Of a stretch of DNA of 64,000 nt, positions 35,277 through 44,526 are shown piece after piece; the first letter of the stretch is position 1; the number at the start of each line of letters is the position of its first letter. The position numbers and the translations under genes are program-made. This stretch comes from Gemmataceae bacterium (GTDB lineage Bacteria; Planctomycetota; Planctomycetia; Gemmatales; Gemmataceae), in contig JAHBXO010000006.1 in the NCBI GenBank assembly GCA_019636445.1, positions 62,001 to 126,000 on the forward strand. Direction: 5' to 3'. The notes beneath the pieces are model-generated. The model saw only the letters and a list, made by a program, of their open reading frames with translations, ran no database searches and was not told where the DNA came from.

Positions 35277-38009
35277 TTACTTCGCCCGCAGATCGGCGAG
35301 GTAGGCGATCAGGTTGTAGAAGTCCTGCGGCTTTAGCTTCTCGGCGATGTCACTTGGCATCGGCGACACCGGCGTCGTCCGCTTCTTCTCCACGTCGTCG
35401 ATGTTCACGCGCGTCTCTTTCGCTTGCGTGTCCACCATGATGAGCGTCTTACCCTCGACACGCAACAGGCCGGTCAGTTGACCGCCGTCCTTGAGGTCGA
35501 GGATGGTGGTGTGGAAGGCGTGGTCGACGTTGCGGTTCGGGTCGAGGGTGTCTTCGAGGAGGCGTTCGACGCCGCGGTTGCCGATGCCGTCGAGTTGCGG
35601 GCCGATCTTCGCCCCCTGCCCGCCGACCTGATGGCAGTTGGCGCAGGTGGTGGTGAAGACCTTCTTGCCGGCCTCGATGTCGGTCTTGGCTTTGCGGTAG
35701 CCGTCGCCGCGTTCCTTGATGAGCGCCGCGAGCCGGGCGTCGGCCGACGGAATGCCGGCGGTGAGTTCCTTGACGGTGGCTTCCCAACCCGGCGGGTTGG
35801 TGGTCTTGAGGCGTTCGATGACCGTTTTTTCTTGTAGGAGGCGGGGCGAGGCATGGCCGAGCTTGATGGCTGCAAAGAGTTGGTCCGCGCCCGGTTTGCT
35901 TCCGACGAGGCCTTTGGCGATGGTGACACTGTTGCGATACGATGCCGTTTTGAGCAGATCTTTGGGTGAAATCATTTCCCACAAACGAGTATCTCGGTAG
36001 GCCATCGTGATTGCACGTTCGTAGAGGCCGGAGGGAATTGTCGCCTGGTGCAGAAGATCGAGGATCGTCGATTTTTGCGCTTCGTATGGACTCCGTTCCA
36101 ATGCGGTGAGTGCCTTCAACCGGATGGCTTCCGAATTTTTGCTATCCTTCGCGATATACGTCGGAGCGAAACTCAGATCGAACTGCATGAGATTCGCATA
36201 ATCCAGGGCGTCTTCGATCTCAACGGGATTGTTAGTATTGATCTTCAATACCAAGGCTTTGATCCATTCGTTGCGTTGTTGTGATGAGAAGGTCGGCCGA
36301 TTCTTCGCACCCGCGGCATCGAGACCCCGGTTGAGTGCCGCCAGGATTGTGATTTGACTTTTGATCGTTTCAGCCGTTGTCACCGATTTCCACACGGCCT
36401 CGCGTTCTTCGTCGGTGCCAAACCGTCCCACACGTTCGGCCGCATGCGCCATCAATGATGTATCGATCGTACGTTTTTCGATTCTCGAAGAGTACCACCA
36501 TCCCGAATAGGGATGATTCACACCGGAAAACACATCATCAAATACTTTGGCTTGTGTATCCCTGGAATCAAATTCGGATTTGAGTAATAACAACATCAAC
36601 TCTCGCGAAGAAACACTCGTTAACGAATTCCGCAACGCAATCCGCGCCGCATGACGCAGATGCGTGTCCTCCGTCCCGATCGACGGGATAAATTTTGCCA
36701 GCGGCAGGATAAGATCAGGGTGCGGGTGGTCTGCGAGGTGCCCGACCGCCGCGCGGACGGTATGTGGGTCCGCGTCATTGAGAGCCGTCAGCGCGGCCTT
36801 GTTGTCAGCGAAGGTTTTCGGCCCCGCCGCTCGCGGCTTCGCCTCGCGGCTCAACGGTCGCCCTTCGTAGACGATCCGCCACATGCGCCCGCGGCCCTTG
36901 TCGCGGCCGGGGTGCTTCAGGTCCACTTCGTAGTGGCCGATGATCTTGTTGTAAAAGTCGTTCACGTACAGCGCCCCATCCGGGCCGAGCTTGATGTCTA
37001 CCGGCCGGAACCACGGGTCGTCGCTCACCAGGAAGTCCGGCAACTCCTTCGCCACCGGCGTGCTCCCTTTCCACTCGATCCGGTCGCAATTGATCCGGCT
37101 CGTCACCACGTTGCCGAGGAACATGACTCCGTTCCACTCCTTCGGGAAGTGGTCGGCATCGTGCCACGCGAGGCCGCAGAGGCCGGTGGAGCCGTGCTGG
37201 TGCTGCGTGACGTGGGGCGCATAGCCGAGGCCGTCGTGCGGCTTGCCGAAGCTGTCGTAGTACGCGCCTTTGATGAGCTGCGTGATCGGCTTCGAATGGC
37301 AGTCGGCGGTGTAGAAGTTGAACCACGGATCGACCGTCATGCCGAACGGGTTCACCTGGCCGCGAGTGTAGACTTCGATGCGGCTGCCATCGGGCCGGAA
37401 GCGGAAAGTATGGCCGGAGTTCATCTGGATTTCGTGGCCGTCCTTGCCCTTCACCTTCGAGTCGTTGGCGAAGCCATGGCAGGCGTAGACCCAGCCGTCA
37501 TGCATATACGTGAACGAGTTGTACATGCCGTGGGTATCGCGGCTGCCGAAGCCGGTGAAGAGGACTTCACGCTGGTCGGCCTTGCCGTCGCCGTCGGTGT
37601 CGGTGAGCTTGAGGATCTCGCCGACGCTCGAGACGATGCAGCTCTTGCAGTCGGGCAGTGGCAGGATGCCGATGGGGATGTTCAGTTTGTCGTCGAAGGT
37701 CTCGACCTTCCGGGCTTTGCCGTTCGCGTCGAAATCGGAGAGGACGAAGAGCTTGTCGGAGGCTTTGCCCTTCTCGGCGGCGAACGGGTAATGATAGCTG
37801 GTGGTGACCCAGATGCGTCCCTTGGCGTCGAACGCGAGCTGCATCGGCTTCTGGATGTCCGGCTCGGAGGCGACGAGTTGGGCCGTGAAGCCCGGCGGGA
37901 GCTTGAAGGATTGGCGTTCCTCTTCGGGCGTCTTAGCATCCGTCGGCGCGACGAGCGGCTGGGCGAACGCGGGACCGGCGAGGAGAACGAGGAGGGCTAA
38001 GGTTCGCAT
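35277..38009 (-). CDS. PVC-type dehydrogenase/beta-propeller with HEAT-like region and CxxCH haem domain
   Basis: 910 residues. The signal peptide [17 protein letters not shown] is followed by the planctomycete membrane-bound-dehydrogenase propeller ([60 protein letters not shown]). A helical HEAT-type region spans about residues 400-720. A C-terminal cytochrome c-like domain contains [20 protein letters not shown] (Cys789) and a later Met in [13 protein letters not shown] as possible axial ligand. It probably oxidises a sugar-like compound outside the cytoplasm and passes electrons to the haem; the substrate is unknown. The coding stretch 36061-36660 has about 50% GC by hand count, well below its ends. 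The stop is three bases from the convergent photolyase stop. Confidence 0.9.
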   Translation of the reverse strand: MRTLALLVLLAGPAFAQPLVAPTDAKTPEEERQSFKLPPGFTAQLVASEPDIQKPMQLAFDAKGRIWVTTSYHYPFAAEKGKASDKLFVLSDFDANGKARKVETFDDKLNIPIGILPLPDCKSCIVSSVGEILKLTDTDGDGKADQREVLFTGFGSRDTHGMYNSFTYMHDGWVYACHGFANDSKVKGKDGHEIQMNSGHTFRFRPDGSRIEVYTRGQVNPFGMTVDPWFNFYTADCHSKPITQLIKGAYYDSFGKPHDGLGYAPHVTQHQHGSTGLCGLAWHDADHFPKEWNGVMFLGNVVTSRINCDRIEWKGSTPVAKELPDFLVSDDPWFRPVDIKLGPDGALYVNDFYNKIIGHYEVDLKHPGRDKGRGRMWRIVYEGRPLSREAKPRAAGPKTFADNKAALTALNDADPHTVRAAVGHLADHPHPDLILPLAKFIPSIGTEDTHLRHAARIALRNSLTSVSSRELMLLLLKSEFDSRDTQAKVFDDVFSGVNHPYSGWWYSSRIEKRTIDTSLMAHAAERVGRFGTDEEREAVWKSVTTAETIKSQITILAALNRGLDAAGAKNRPTFSSQQRNEWIKALVLKINTNNPVEIEDALDYANLMQFDLSFAPTYIAKDSKNSEAIRLKALTALERSPYEAQKSTILDLLHQATIPSGLYERAITMAYRDTRLWEMISPKDLLKTASYRNSVTIAKGLVGSKPGADQLFAAIKLGHASPRLLQEKTVIERLKTTNPPGWEATVKELTAGIPSADARLAALIKERGDGYRKAKTDIEAGKKVFTTTCANCHQVGGQGAKIGPQLDGIGNRGVERLLEDTLDPNRNVDHAFHTTILDLKDGGQLTGLLRVEGKTLIMVDTQAKETRVNIDDVEKKRTTPVSPMPSDIAEKLKPQDFYNLIAYLADLRAK

Positions 38010-38128
38010 GGGAGAGGCCCTTCGGGTGGGAAGGGATTGTACCATGCCACCGTCCGTCCGGCTTCCCCTCGCACGATCCTTCGCGTTCCGCTAAATTAGC
38101 CGTTCCGACCTCCCCCCGGCAGGACGCG

Positions 38129-39523
38129 ATGACCGACGCCGTCTTTCAACGCTGCATCCATCCGCACTGCGGCCACACCACCGACCTCGCGGACACGAGC
38201 TTCCAGTGCGCGAAGTGCGGCGGCCTGTACGACGTCGCCTACGACTGGAACCGGCTGCCGGCGCCGACCTCGTTCAAGCATTTCGAGGCGAAGTGGGCCA
38301 ACCGCACCGACCCGCTCGATTTCTCCGGCGTCTGGCGCTTCCGCGACCTGTTCCCGTTCGCGCCGCCCGACCGGATCATGACCATTGGCGAAGGCCAGAC
38401 GCTGCTACAACGGGCCGATCAGGTCGCGAAGTACGCCGGCATGAAGCCCGGCACCGTCTTCCTGCAATACGAAGGGATGAACCCCAGCGGCAGCTTCAAG
38501 GACAACGGCATGACGGCGGCGTTCACGCATGCCCAAATGGTCGGCGCCCGCCGCGCCGCCTGCGCCAGCACCGGCAACACCAGCGCCAGCCTCGCCATCT
38601 ATTGCGCCGCGACGAACCTCATGCGCGCCGTCATCTTCATCGGCAGCGGCAAGATCAGCTACGGCAAGCTCTCGCAGGCGCTCGACTACGGCGCGCTCAC
38701 CGTGCAGATTGCCGGCGACTTCGACGACGCCCTCCGCCGCGTGCAGGAAGTCTCCAAGCAACTCGGCATTTACCTCGTGAACAGCATCAACCCGTTCCGT
38801 CTCGAGGGGCAGAAGTCGGTGATGTTCCGCATTCTCGAAGCCCTTCGCTGGGAGGTGCCGGACTGGATCGTTGTGCCGGGCGGCAACCTCGGCAACGTCT
38901 CCGCGTTCGGCAAGGCGTTCTTCGAGCTGAAGGAACTGGGACTCATCGACCGGATGCCGCGGCTCGCGCTCATCAACGCGGCCGGGGCGGACACCTTCTA
39001 CCAGCTCTATGAGAAGAGCGGCGTCCGCTGGCACGGCGGCAAACCGGACCAACCGAAGATCAACGCGTACATGAAGTATCTGGACGACGCCGATCGCCGG
39101 GCCGACACGCTGGCGAGCGCCATCGAGATCAACCGCCCCGTGAATCTGCCGAAAGCATTGCGGGCGATGGAGCGCTGCGGCGGTGTCGTCCGCGAGACGA
39201 CCGATCAGGAGATCCTCGACGCGAAGGCGAAGATCGGCGCTGGCGGCTTCGGCTGCGAACCGGCGAGCGCCGCGAGCGTGGCGGGACTGCTGAAGCTCGT
39301 GAAGGAGGGCGTGATATCGCCCGACGAGCGCGTCGCCTGCGTGCTCACCGGCCACGTGCTCAAGGACCCCGACGCGACGGTGGCTTACCACACGGCCGAC
39401 CCGGCGACGTTCGAGGCGAAGCTGGGCAAGCGCGGCGTCCGCCGCGCGAGCTTCGCCAACCGCGCCGTGCAGGTGCCGAACGACCTGAGCGAGATCGTGA
39501 AAGCGATCGAGCTGTACGCGTGA
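38129..39523 (+). CDS. thrC: Threonine synthase
   Basis: 464 residues. It converts O-phospho-L-homoserine to threonine with PLP. The N-terminal extension has a probable zinc ribbon, [19 protein letters not shown] with CAKCGG (Cys9, 14, 27, 30), as in some COG0498 members. The PLP Lys is in [12 protein letters not shown] (Lys124), with [14 protein letters not shown], the phosphate-binding [13 protein letters not shown] and [18 protein letters not shown] following. It is divergent from the large dehydrogenase, sharing a 119-base spacer. Downstream on the same strand are a toxin-antitoxin pair and dapB; thrC and dapB belong to aspartate-family synthesis. Confidence 0.95.
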   Translation: MTDAVFQRCIHPHCGHTTDLADTSFQCAKCGGLYDVAYDWNRLPAPTSFKHFEAKWANRTDPLDFSGVWRFRDLFPFAPPDRIMTIGEGQTLLQRADQVAKYAGMKPGTVFLQYEGMNPSGSFKDNGMTAAFTHAQMVGARRAACASTGNTSASLAIYCAATNLMRAVIFIGSGKISYGKLSQALDYGALTVQIAGDFDDALRRVQEVSKQLGIYLVNSINPFRLEGQKSVMFRILEALRWEVPDWIVVPGGNLGNVSAFGKAFFELKELGLIDRMPRLALINAAGADTFYQLYEKSGVRWHGGKPDQPKINAYMKYLDDADRRADTLASAIEINRPVNLPKALRAMERCGGVVRETTDQEILDAKAKIGAGGFGCEPASAASVAGLLKLVKEGVISPDERVACVLTGHVLKDPDATVAYHTADPATFEAKLGKRGVRRASFANRAVQVPNDLSEIVKAIELYA

Positions 39524-39550
39524 TAAAATGCGGCACGGGAGGGTAAGGCT

Positions 39551-39787
39551 ATGACGATCACGGTGAGCAAGTTTGACGTCCATACGCGATGGGACGAGTT
39601 GATTTCGCTCGTTCAGGGTGGTACGGAAGTCATCGTAAGTGGGGAAGGCGGGCACGCCGTCAAACTCGTGCCGGTCGTGCAGCGGCCGGGCGAAATCATC
39701 TTCGATATGCATCCTGGCTCGATGGTCATGCGAGAGGATTTCGACGACCCCATCGACGAAGAAGCGTTTCTTCGCGGGGACTATTGA
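39551..39787 (+). CDS. Phd/YefM-type antitoxin
   Basis: 78 residues. The N-terminus TITVSKFDVHTRWDELISLV, followed by TEVIVSGEGGHAVKLVPV, matches the Phd/YefM antitoxin fold, which binds DNA and neutralises its partner. The C-terminus (DEEAFLRGDY) is the likely toxin-binding tail. GGAGGG upstream serves as ribosome site. Its TGA overlaps the toxin ATG by one base, so translation is coupled. Such operons commonly repress their own promoter. The 27-base gap after thrC leaves little room for a separate promoter. Confidence 0.88.
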   Translation: MTITVSKFDVHTRWDELISLVQGGTEVIVSGEGGHAVKLVPVVQRPGEIIFDMHPGSMVMREDFDDPIDEEAFLRGDY

Positions 39788-40179
39788 TGAGCCAGACGCT
39801 CCTGCTGGACACGCACACGTTCATCTGGTTCGACGTGCAATCGACGCGACTTTCCGCCAGCGCAAAGCAATTGATCGCAGATACGAAGAATCGAAAGTTG
39901 CTAAGTGCCGCGAGCATCTGGGAAATGTCGATTAAAGTAGGCAACGGACGCTTGCAACTCATTGGAGACTTGTCAACTGTCGTTCGCGATCAGGTTTCCC
40001 GGAATGGTATCGAGATATTGCCCGTCACGGCGGACCACGCATTGACCGTTCAATCGCTGCCACCGATCCACCGCGATCCGTTCGACCGAATGCTCGTCGC
40101 GCAGGCGATCCTCGAAAGCTCTGTCCTGATCTCCTGTGATCCGAACATCGCAAAGTATCCCGTAACCGTCATCTGGTAA
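39787..40179 (+). CDS. VapC-type PIN-domain toxin
   Basis: 130 residues. It has the PIN-domain acidic set: LLLDTHTFIWF (Asp), SAASIWEMSIKVG (Glu), and IHRDPFDRMLVAQA with LISCDPNI (Asp). The family cuts RNA, often initiator tRNA, when not bound by antitoxin. The start at 39787 overlaps the antitoxin stop. dapB starts seven bases after its stop, so the toxin-antitoxin pair sits inside what looks like an aspartate-pathway transcription unit. The GC content is near 51%, below its neighbours, suggesting a later arrival. Confidence 0.9.
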   Translation: MSQTLLLDTHTFIWFDVQSTRLSASAKQLIADTKNRKLLSAASIWEMSIKVGNGRLQLIGDLSTVVRDQVSRNGIEILPVTADHALTVQSLPPIHRDPFDRMLVAQAILESSVLISCDPNIAKYPVTVIW

Positions 40180-40186
40180 ATCTCCC

Positions 40187-40981
40187 ATGAAAACCCATAT
40201 CGCCATCCACGGGGCCTGCGGTCGCATGGGCCAGCGGCTCGTCGCGCTCGCGGCCGAAGACCCAGCCCTCCAGGTCGTCGCGGCCGTCGATTACGCGAAG
40301 CATCCCCGCATCGGGCACGATGCCGGCGAGGTCGCGGGCATCGCCAAATTCGGCGTGCCGATCACCGGCGAAATCCCGCTGTCGACGCGCGTCGATTGCG
40401 TCATCGACTTCTCCGCGCCCGTCGGCACGATGAGCATCCTCAAAGTCTGCGTCGATCGCAAGCTGCCGCTCGTCATCGCAACAACGGGCCTCGAAGCCGA
40501 GCACAAGAAGGAGATCGCCGAGGCCGCGCACGAGACGGCCGTGCTGCTCTCGCCGAGCATGAGCCTCGTTGTGAATCTTCTGTTCAAGCTCACGAAGCTG
40601 ACTGCCGAGGCTCTCGCGAAGCAGGACTTCGACGTCGAGATCATCGAGCGCCACCACCGCTTCAAGAAGGACTCGCCGAGCGGCACGGCGGCGATGTTCG
40701 CGAAGATCGTGCAGGATGCCATGAAGCAGGATAAGATCATGCACGGACGCGAAGGGATCGTCGGCGAGCGGCCGCATAGCGAGATCGGCATGCACGCCGT
40801 CCGAGGCGGCGACAACGTCGGCGAGCACACGATCGTTTTCAGCACGCTCGGTGAGACGATGGAACTCGTCCACAAAGGCTACAGCCGCGACAGCTACGCC
40901 CGCGGGGCGCTTGCGGCCGCGAAGTTCCTCGCCGGCAAGCCGGCCGGCCAGTATTCCATGGCCGACGTGTTGGGGCTGTAA
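40187..40981 (+). CDS. dapB: 4-hydroxy-tetrahydrodipicolinate reductase
   Basis: 264 residues. It reduces (hydroxy)tetrahydrodipicolinate in lysine and diaminopimelate synthesis, which supplies meso-DAP for peptidoglycan. The NAD(P)-binding IAIHGACGRMGQRLVAL, VIDFSAPVGTMS, VIATTGLEAEHK, and the catalytic EIIERHHRFKKDSPSGTA are all present, as is the C-terminal YARGALAAAKFLAGKPAGQY. It starts seven bases after the vapC stop and is probably in one transcript with thrC and the toxin-antitoxin genes. Presence of a DAP-pathway gene bears on the debate about planctomycete peptidoglycan. Confidence 0.95.
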   Translation: MKTHIAIHGACGRMGQRLVALAAEDPALQVVAAVDYAKHPRIGHDAGEVAGIAKFGVPITGEIPLSTRVDCVIDFSAPVGTMSILKVCVDRKLPLVIATTGLEAEHKKEIAEAAHETAVLLSPSMSLVVNLLFKLTKLTAEALAKQDFDVEIIERHHRFKKDSPSGTAAMFAKIVQDAMKQDKIMHGREGIVGERPHSEIGMHAVRGGDNVGEHTIVFSTLGETMELVHKGYSRDSYARGALAAAKFLAGKPAGQYSMADVLGL

Positions 40982-40982
40982 T

Positions 40983-41294
40983 TTACGGCGATTCCTTCCA
41001 CAAATACCCCTGCACGTCCGCGCGGCCGACGATCTCGATCGGCCGACGCGGGTAGTCGGGGCCTTCAAAGGAATCGAGCTCCCCGAGCGTGAAATCGTCT
41101 ACTTCCCACAATTCGCCGGGGATCGCCACGCCGTTCGCGTCGTCGCGAATCATCCCCTGATACCGTCCCAGGTCGAGTAGCCGATACTTTGGCACCGTGA
41201 CGGCCTCGCCGACGAACGTCTGGTCGGCGACGCGGAAGTGGTTCGTCCCGCCGCGCCGCAGCGAGCCGTAGAAGAAGAGAATCGTTTTGCCCAT
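40983..41294 (-). CDS. Gamma-glutamylcyclotransferase/AIG2-like protein
   Basis: 103 residues. MGKTILFFYGSLRRGGTNHF has the conserved YGSL motif of the GGCT/AIG2 fold; the later GELWEVDDFTLGELDSFEGPDYPRRPI is also typical and includes the catalytic-type Glu. Members release 5-oxoproline from gamma-glutamyl peptides or act on gamma-glutamylamines; the substrate here is unknown. The ATG at 41294 was chosen over that at 41315 because YGSL must lie close to the N-terminus. Its stop is two bases from the convergent dapB stop. Confidence 0.88.
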   Translation of the reverse strand: MGKTILFFYGSLRRGGTNHFRVADQTFVGEAVTVPKYRLLDLGRYQGMIRDDANGVAIPGELWEVDDFTLGELDSFEGPDYPRRPIEIVGRADVQGYLWKESP

Positions 41295-41350
41295 CGCTCG
41301 CCCGCCAGAGTACACTTATCTCCCGCCTCCATCTTACGACGGACCTCGCC

Positions 41351-42739
41351 ATGCCCACCTTTCGCCAACATCCGGATCGGCGTACGGCCCTCGCCGCCGG
41401 TGCCGGCCTGCTTGCCGCGACACGCCTCGCCGCCCAGCCCAAAGACGCGAAGCCGCCGCTCGTCGAAGGTTACACGAACCAGGTCAGCTACGCACCGGGC
41501 GAGGAATTGAAGCTGCACGTCTCGAGTGCGGCGGAGAGGTACGACGTCGAGATCGCCCGGCTCGGCGCGAAGCGAGAAGTCGTCTGGTCGAAGAAGGGTG
41601 TCCCGGGCAAGGTCCACCCGATTCCGGCGAACGCGTCGTCGCACGGCTGCCGCTGGCCTGCGACGCTCACCATCCCCGTGCCGGAAAACTGGCGATCCGG
41701 CTACTACACCGTCAAACTCGGCGAGAAGAACCGCGACGCGTACTTCATCGTCCGCCCCAAGGTGCCCGCTTCGAAGATCCTGATCCAACTCTCGACCAAC
41801 ACCTACAACGCCTACACGAACTGGAACGGCTACAGCCTCTACGCGTACCATGCCAGGCACAAGGCCCAGGGTCGGCGCGTCTCGTTCGACCGGCCGCAGT
41901 ATTCGCAGTTCCCTACGTGGGAACAGCCGTTTGTCGCCTGGGCCGAGTCCAACGGCTACGCCCTCGACTACTGCGCGAACTCGGATCTCGAATTCCATCC
42001 CGAGTTGCTCGAACATTACAAACTCGTCCTCAGCGTCGGGCACGACGAGTACTGGTCGTCTCCGATGCGCGACCACCTCGAACGCTACATCGGCGGCGGC
42101 GGGAACGTCGCCTTCTTCAGCGGCAACACCTGCTGCTGGCAGGTGCGCTCGGAGGAGAGCGGTCGGGCGCTCGCCTGCTGGAAGCAGAACTTCGGCGACG
42201 ATCCGTACTACGCTTCAGGGAACCACAAACTGCTCTCGACGCTCTGGAGCCATTACCTCGTTGGCCGCCCGGAGAACTCGCTCACTGGTGTCGGCTTCCT
42301 GTGGGGCGGCTACCGCAAGAGCCACGGACAATACATGACCGACCCGGCCGAGTATACCGTCCATCGCCCCGACCACTGGCTCTTCGCTGGAACGAACCTG
42401 AAGCGCGGCAATGTCTTCGGTGACAAGGACACGATCGTCGGCTACGAATGCGACGGCTGCGAACTCGTTTGGAAGGATGGCTTGCCATCACCCACGGGGA
42501 AAGACGGTACACCGGCCAATTTCGAAGTCCTCGCCACCTGCCCCACGCGCTGGCATCCCGACGACTGCGAATGGTACGAAAAGTGGGAGAAGGGCCGCGT
42601 CGGCAACGCCGTGCTCGGCAGCTACATGCGCGGCGGCACTGTCGTGACCGTCGGCAGCACCGACTGGGCGCACGGCCTGCGTGGCAAGGACAAAGTCGTG
42701 GAACGGATCACCCGCAATGTGCTAGACAAGCTGGGATGA
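41351..42739 (+). CDS. Exported N,N-dimethylformamidase beta-subunit-like protein
   Basis: 462 residues. The N-terminus RRTALAAGAGLLAATRLAAQ is a twin-arginine-like or Sec signal. The mature part begins with a beta-sandwich region (YTNQVSYAPGEELKLHVSS) and has ILIQLSTNTYNAYTNWNGYSL, FDRPQYSQFPTWEQPFVAW, LVLSVGHDEYWSSPMRDHLE and GGNVAFFSGNTCCWQ, typical of the DMFase beta-subunit-like large domain. True DMFases need an iron site and hydrolyse formamides. No small-subunit gene is nearby, and the substrate is unknown. ATG 41351 has no strong ribosome site. Confidence 0.82.
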   Translation: MPTFRQHPDRRTALAAGAGLLAATRLAAQPKDAKPPLVEGYTNQVSYAPGEELKLHVSSAAERYDVEIARLGAKREVVWSKKGVPGKVHPIPANASSHGCRWPATLTIPVPENWRSGYYTVKLGEKNRDAYFIVRPKVPASKILIQLSTNTYNAYTNWNGYSLYAYHARHKAQGRRVSFDRPQYSQFPTWEQPFVAWAESNGYALDYCANSDLEFHPELLEHYKLVLSVGHDEYWSSPMRDHLERYIGGGGNVAFFSGNTCCWQVRSEESGRALACWKQNFGDDPYYASGNHKLLSTLWSHYLVGRPENSLTGVGFLWGGYRKSHGQYMTDPAEYTVHRPDHWLFAGTNLKRGNVFGDKDTIVGYECDGCELVWKDGLPSPTGKDGTPANFEVLATCPTRWHPDDCEWYEKWEKGRVGNAVLGSYMRGGTVVTVGSTDWAHGLRGKDKVVERITRNVLDKLG

Positions 42740-42749
42740 CGCGATTCCG

Positions 42750-43247
42750 TCAGCCGCTCAGCAGCTTGTGACCAAACGCAGCGCGGAGGCGGTTCGCGGC
42801 TTGCCAGAGCTTCGGATCGGTGTGCAGGAACTCGACGAGGTTGGCGGTGGAAATGCCAAGCAGTTCCGCGGCCGTGCTCACTTGCGCCTGGGTCGCGGCC
42901 AGCACGTCGAGCGCGAGACCGGCTGTCGGCCAGAAAAGGGGATTCTTCGCGGCGAGGTTCAGTTTGCCGTCGGCGAACGCGATCCAATTGGGATGCGCGC
43001 GCACCGCATCCGCCGTCGGCGCAATCGGATCGCGGAGTTCGAGGAAGAGGGCGCGATACAATCGCCCCAACGCCTTCGCCTTGTTTTCGTGCTGCGAACG
43101 GCTTTCTTCGGCGATGACGATCAGGCCCGTCGGCCGGTGCCGCAGGCGCACCGCCGACGAGGTCTTGTTCCGTTTCTGGCCGCCGGGGCCGCTGGCGCGG
43201 TAGGTGTCTACGTCGCACTGCCCGAGCCGTTCGGCATCCGAGAGCAT
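42750..43247 (-). CDS. Peptide chain release factor-like protein with GGQ motif
   Basis: 165 residues. The N-terminal half is the RF-1 catalytic domain: [20 protein letters not shown] holds GGQ at residues 22-24, then [22 protein letters not shown]. There is no codon-recognition domain. A C-terminal extension of 90 or so residues ([20 protein letters not shown]) replaces the short basic tail of ArfB. Such proteins may rescue stalled ribosomes; the tail suggests a separate family. The ATG at 43247 was chosen because the 43325 ATG would overlap the divergent gene at 43318. Confidence 0.85.
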   Translation of the reverse strand: MLSDAERLGQCDVDTYRASGPGGQKRNKTSSAVRLRHRPTGLIVIAEESRSQHENKAKALGRLYRALFLELRDPIAPTADAVRAHPNWIAFADGKLNLAAKNPLFWPTAGLALDVLAATQAQVSTAAELLGISTANLVEFLHTDPKLWQAANRLRAAFGHKLLSG

Positions 43248-43317
43248 CGCCCAAGTCGCGCGCGGCGCCCGCGCCGTACAATCGCTATTCCGAGGTTCCT
43301 CATCCCGCGAGGCCGCC

Positions 43318-43779
43318 ATGAGCACTCCCGAATCGACCCCGTCCGCACCGGTGGACTACAAGTCCGGCCAGTACGAGTTTACCGAAGAACACAACCGCGT
43401 GATCGGCGGCCTCGCCGATTCCATGCGCGTCGTCGCCTCGTTGATGCAGTTGCTCGGCCTGGCGTTCGCCATCTTCTTCGCCTTCCAGTTACTGCACACC
43501 CTCAAGAACCGTGAGAACTTCTTCCCCGCCATCGGTCTCGGGGCGTCGATGCTGTTGTGCCTCTCGTTCGGCTTTTGGACCTCCGGCGCGGCCGCGTCCT
43601 TCCGCAAGATCGTCGAGACGAAGAACGAAGACCTCTGGCACCTGATGAAAGCGCTCAAGAACCTGCACAACATGTACGCCACCATGCGGGCGATCGTGTA
43701 CTGCGGCCTCGTGCTCGCCATCGTCGGCGTGGCCATGGCCGTCGTCAGCTACTTCAACGTCATGCCCAAGCCCGAGTAA
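43318..43779 (+). CDS. Small membrane protein, function unknown
   Basis: 153 residues. After an N-terminal soluble stretch ([21 protein letters not shown]) there are three hydrophobic segments: [22 protein letters not shown], the region [19 protein letters not shown], and [21 protein letters not shown]. Between them is a helical loop with [21 protein letters not shown] lies five bases before the ATG. The scpA gene begins 12 bases after its stop, so co-transcription is likely. The family was not recognised. Confidence 0.78.
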   Translation: MSTPESTPSAPVDYKSGQYEFTEEHNRVIGGLADSMRVVASLMQLLGLAFAIFFAFQLLHTLKNRENFFPAIGLGASMLLCLSFGFWTSGAAASFRKIVETKNEDLWHLMKALKNLHNMYATMRAIVYCGLVLAIVGVAMAVVSYFNVMPKPE

Positions 43780-43791
43780 ACCGGCGACCGC

Positions 43792-44523
43792 ATGAACTAT
43801 CAGGTCAGCCTGCAATCGTTCCACGGTCCGCTGGACCTGCTGCTCTACCTCGTCCGCCGCAACGAGGTGGACATCCACGACATTCCCATATCGCTTGTCG
43901 CCGGGCAATTCCTCGAACACCTGAAGACGCTCGACCTGCTGGATATCGAACTGGTCGGCGACTTTCTCGTCATGGCCGCGACCCTGATGGAGATCAAGGT
44001 TCGCGGCTTGATTCCGAGTGAGGCCGAAGAGGACCGCGACGAGGGGCCGGATCCGCGCCGGCAGCTCGTCAAGCAGTTGCTGGAGTACCGGCGGTTCAAG
44101 GATGCAGCGGCGGCCCTCGAGGAGAAAGCCGAGGCGCACGCGACGCGTTTGCCGCGCGTGGCCCCGCTCGAACCCGCCGCCCCTGGCGTGCAACCTGTAC
44201 GCCCCGTCGAGCTCTGGGACCTGGTTAGCGCCTTCGCCCGACTCATGCGCGAGACGCAAGGGCTGCAACCGAAAACCATCACGATCGACGACACGCCGCA
44301 GGAGGTGTACGAACGCCTCGTGGCGGAACGCGTGAAGGCCGACCGGCGCGTGAACTTCCGGGACGTGTTCGCGCCGCCGTGGACGCGGTCGAAGCTCATC
44401 GGCCTGTTCCTGGCGGTGCTCGAACTCATCAAACGCCGCGAGATTGCACTCGACCAGGCGGAGCCGTTCGGCGAAATCTGGCTGCTCGCCGACGTCCCCG
44501 CCGAACCCGCGACCGCGGCGTGA
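43792..44523 (+). CDS. scpA: Segregation and condensation protein A
   Basis: 243 residues, the kleisin of the SMC-ScpAB complex that organises the chromosome. The N-terminus has SFHGPLDLLLYLVRRNEVD followed by IHDIPISLVAGQFLEHL and VGDFLVMAATLMEIKVRGLIP, all standard. The C-terminal winged-helix part (TRSKLIGLFLAVLELIKRREI, then EIWLLADV) would bind the SMC head. The acidic central stretch is flexible. No scpB or smc is in the window. The stop lies three bases from the stop of the convergent DUF1501 gene. Confidence 0.94.
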   Translation: MNYQVSLQSFHGPLDLLLYLVRRNEVDIHDIPISLVAGQFLEHLKTLDLLDIELVGDFLVMAATLMEIKVRGLIPSEAEEDRDEGPDPRRQLVKQLLEYRRFKDAAAALEEKAEAHATRLPRVAPLEPAAPGVQPVRPVELWDLVSAFARLMRETQGLQPKTITIDDTPQEVYERLVAERVKADRRVNFRDVFAPPWTRSKLIGLFLAVLELIKRREIALDQAEPFGEIWLLADVPAEPATAA

Positions 44524-44526
44524 GGG

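Noticed and set aside
36061..36660. Insertion element inside the dehydrogenase
   Set aside because: The low-GC stretch keeps the reading frame, and no terminal repeats or transposase are seen.
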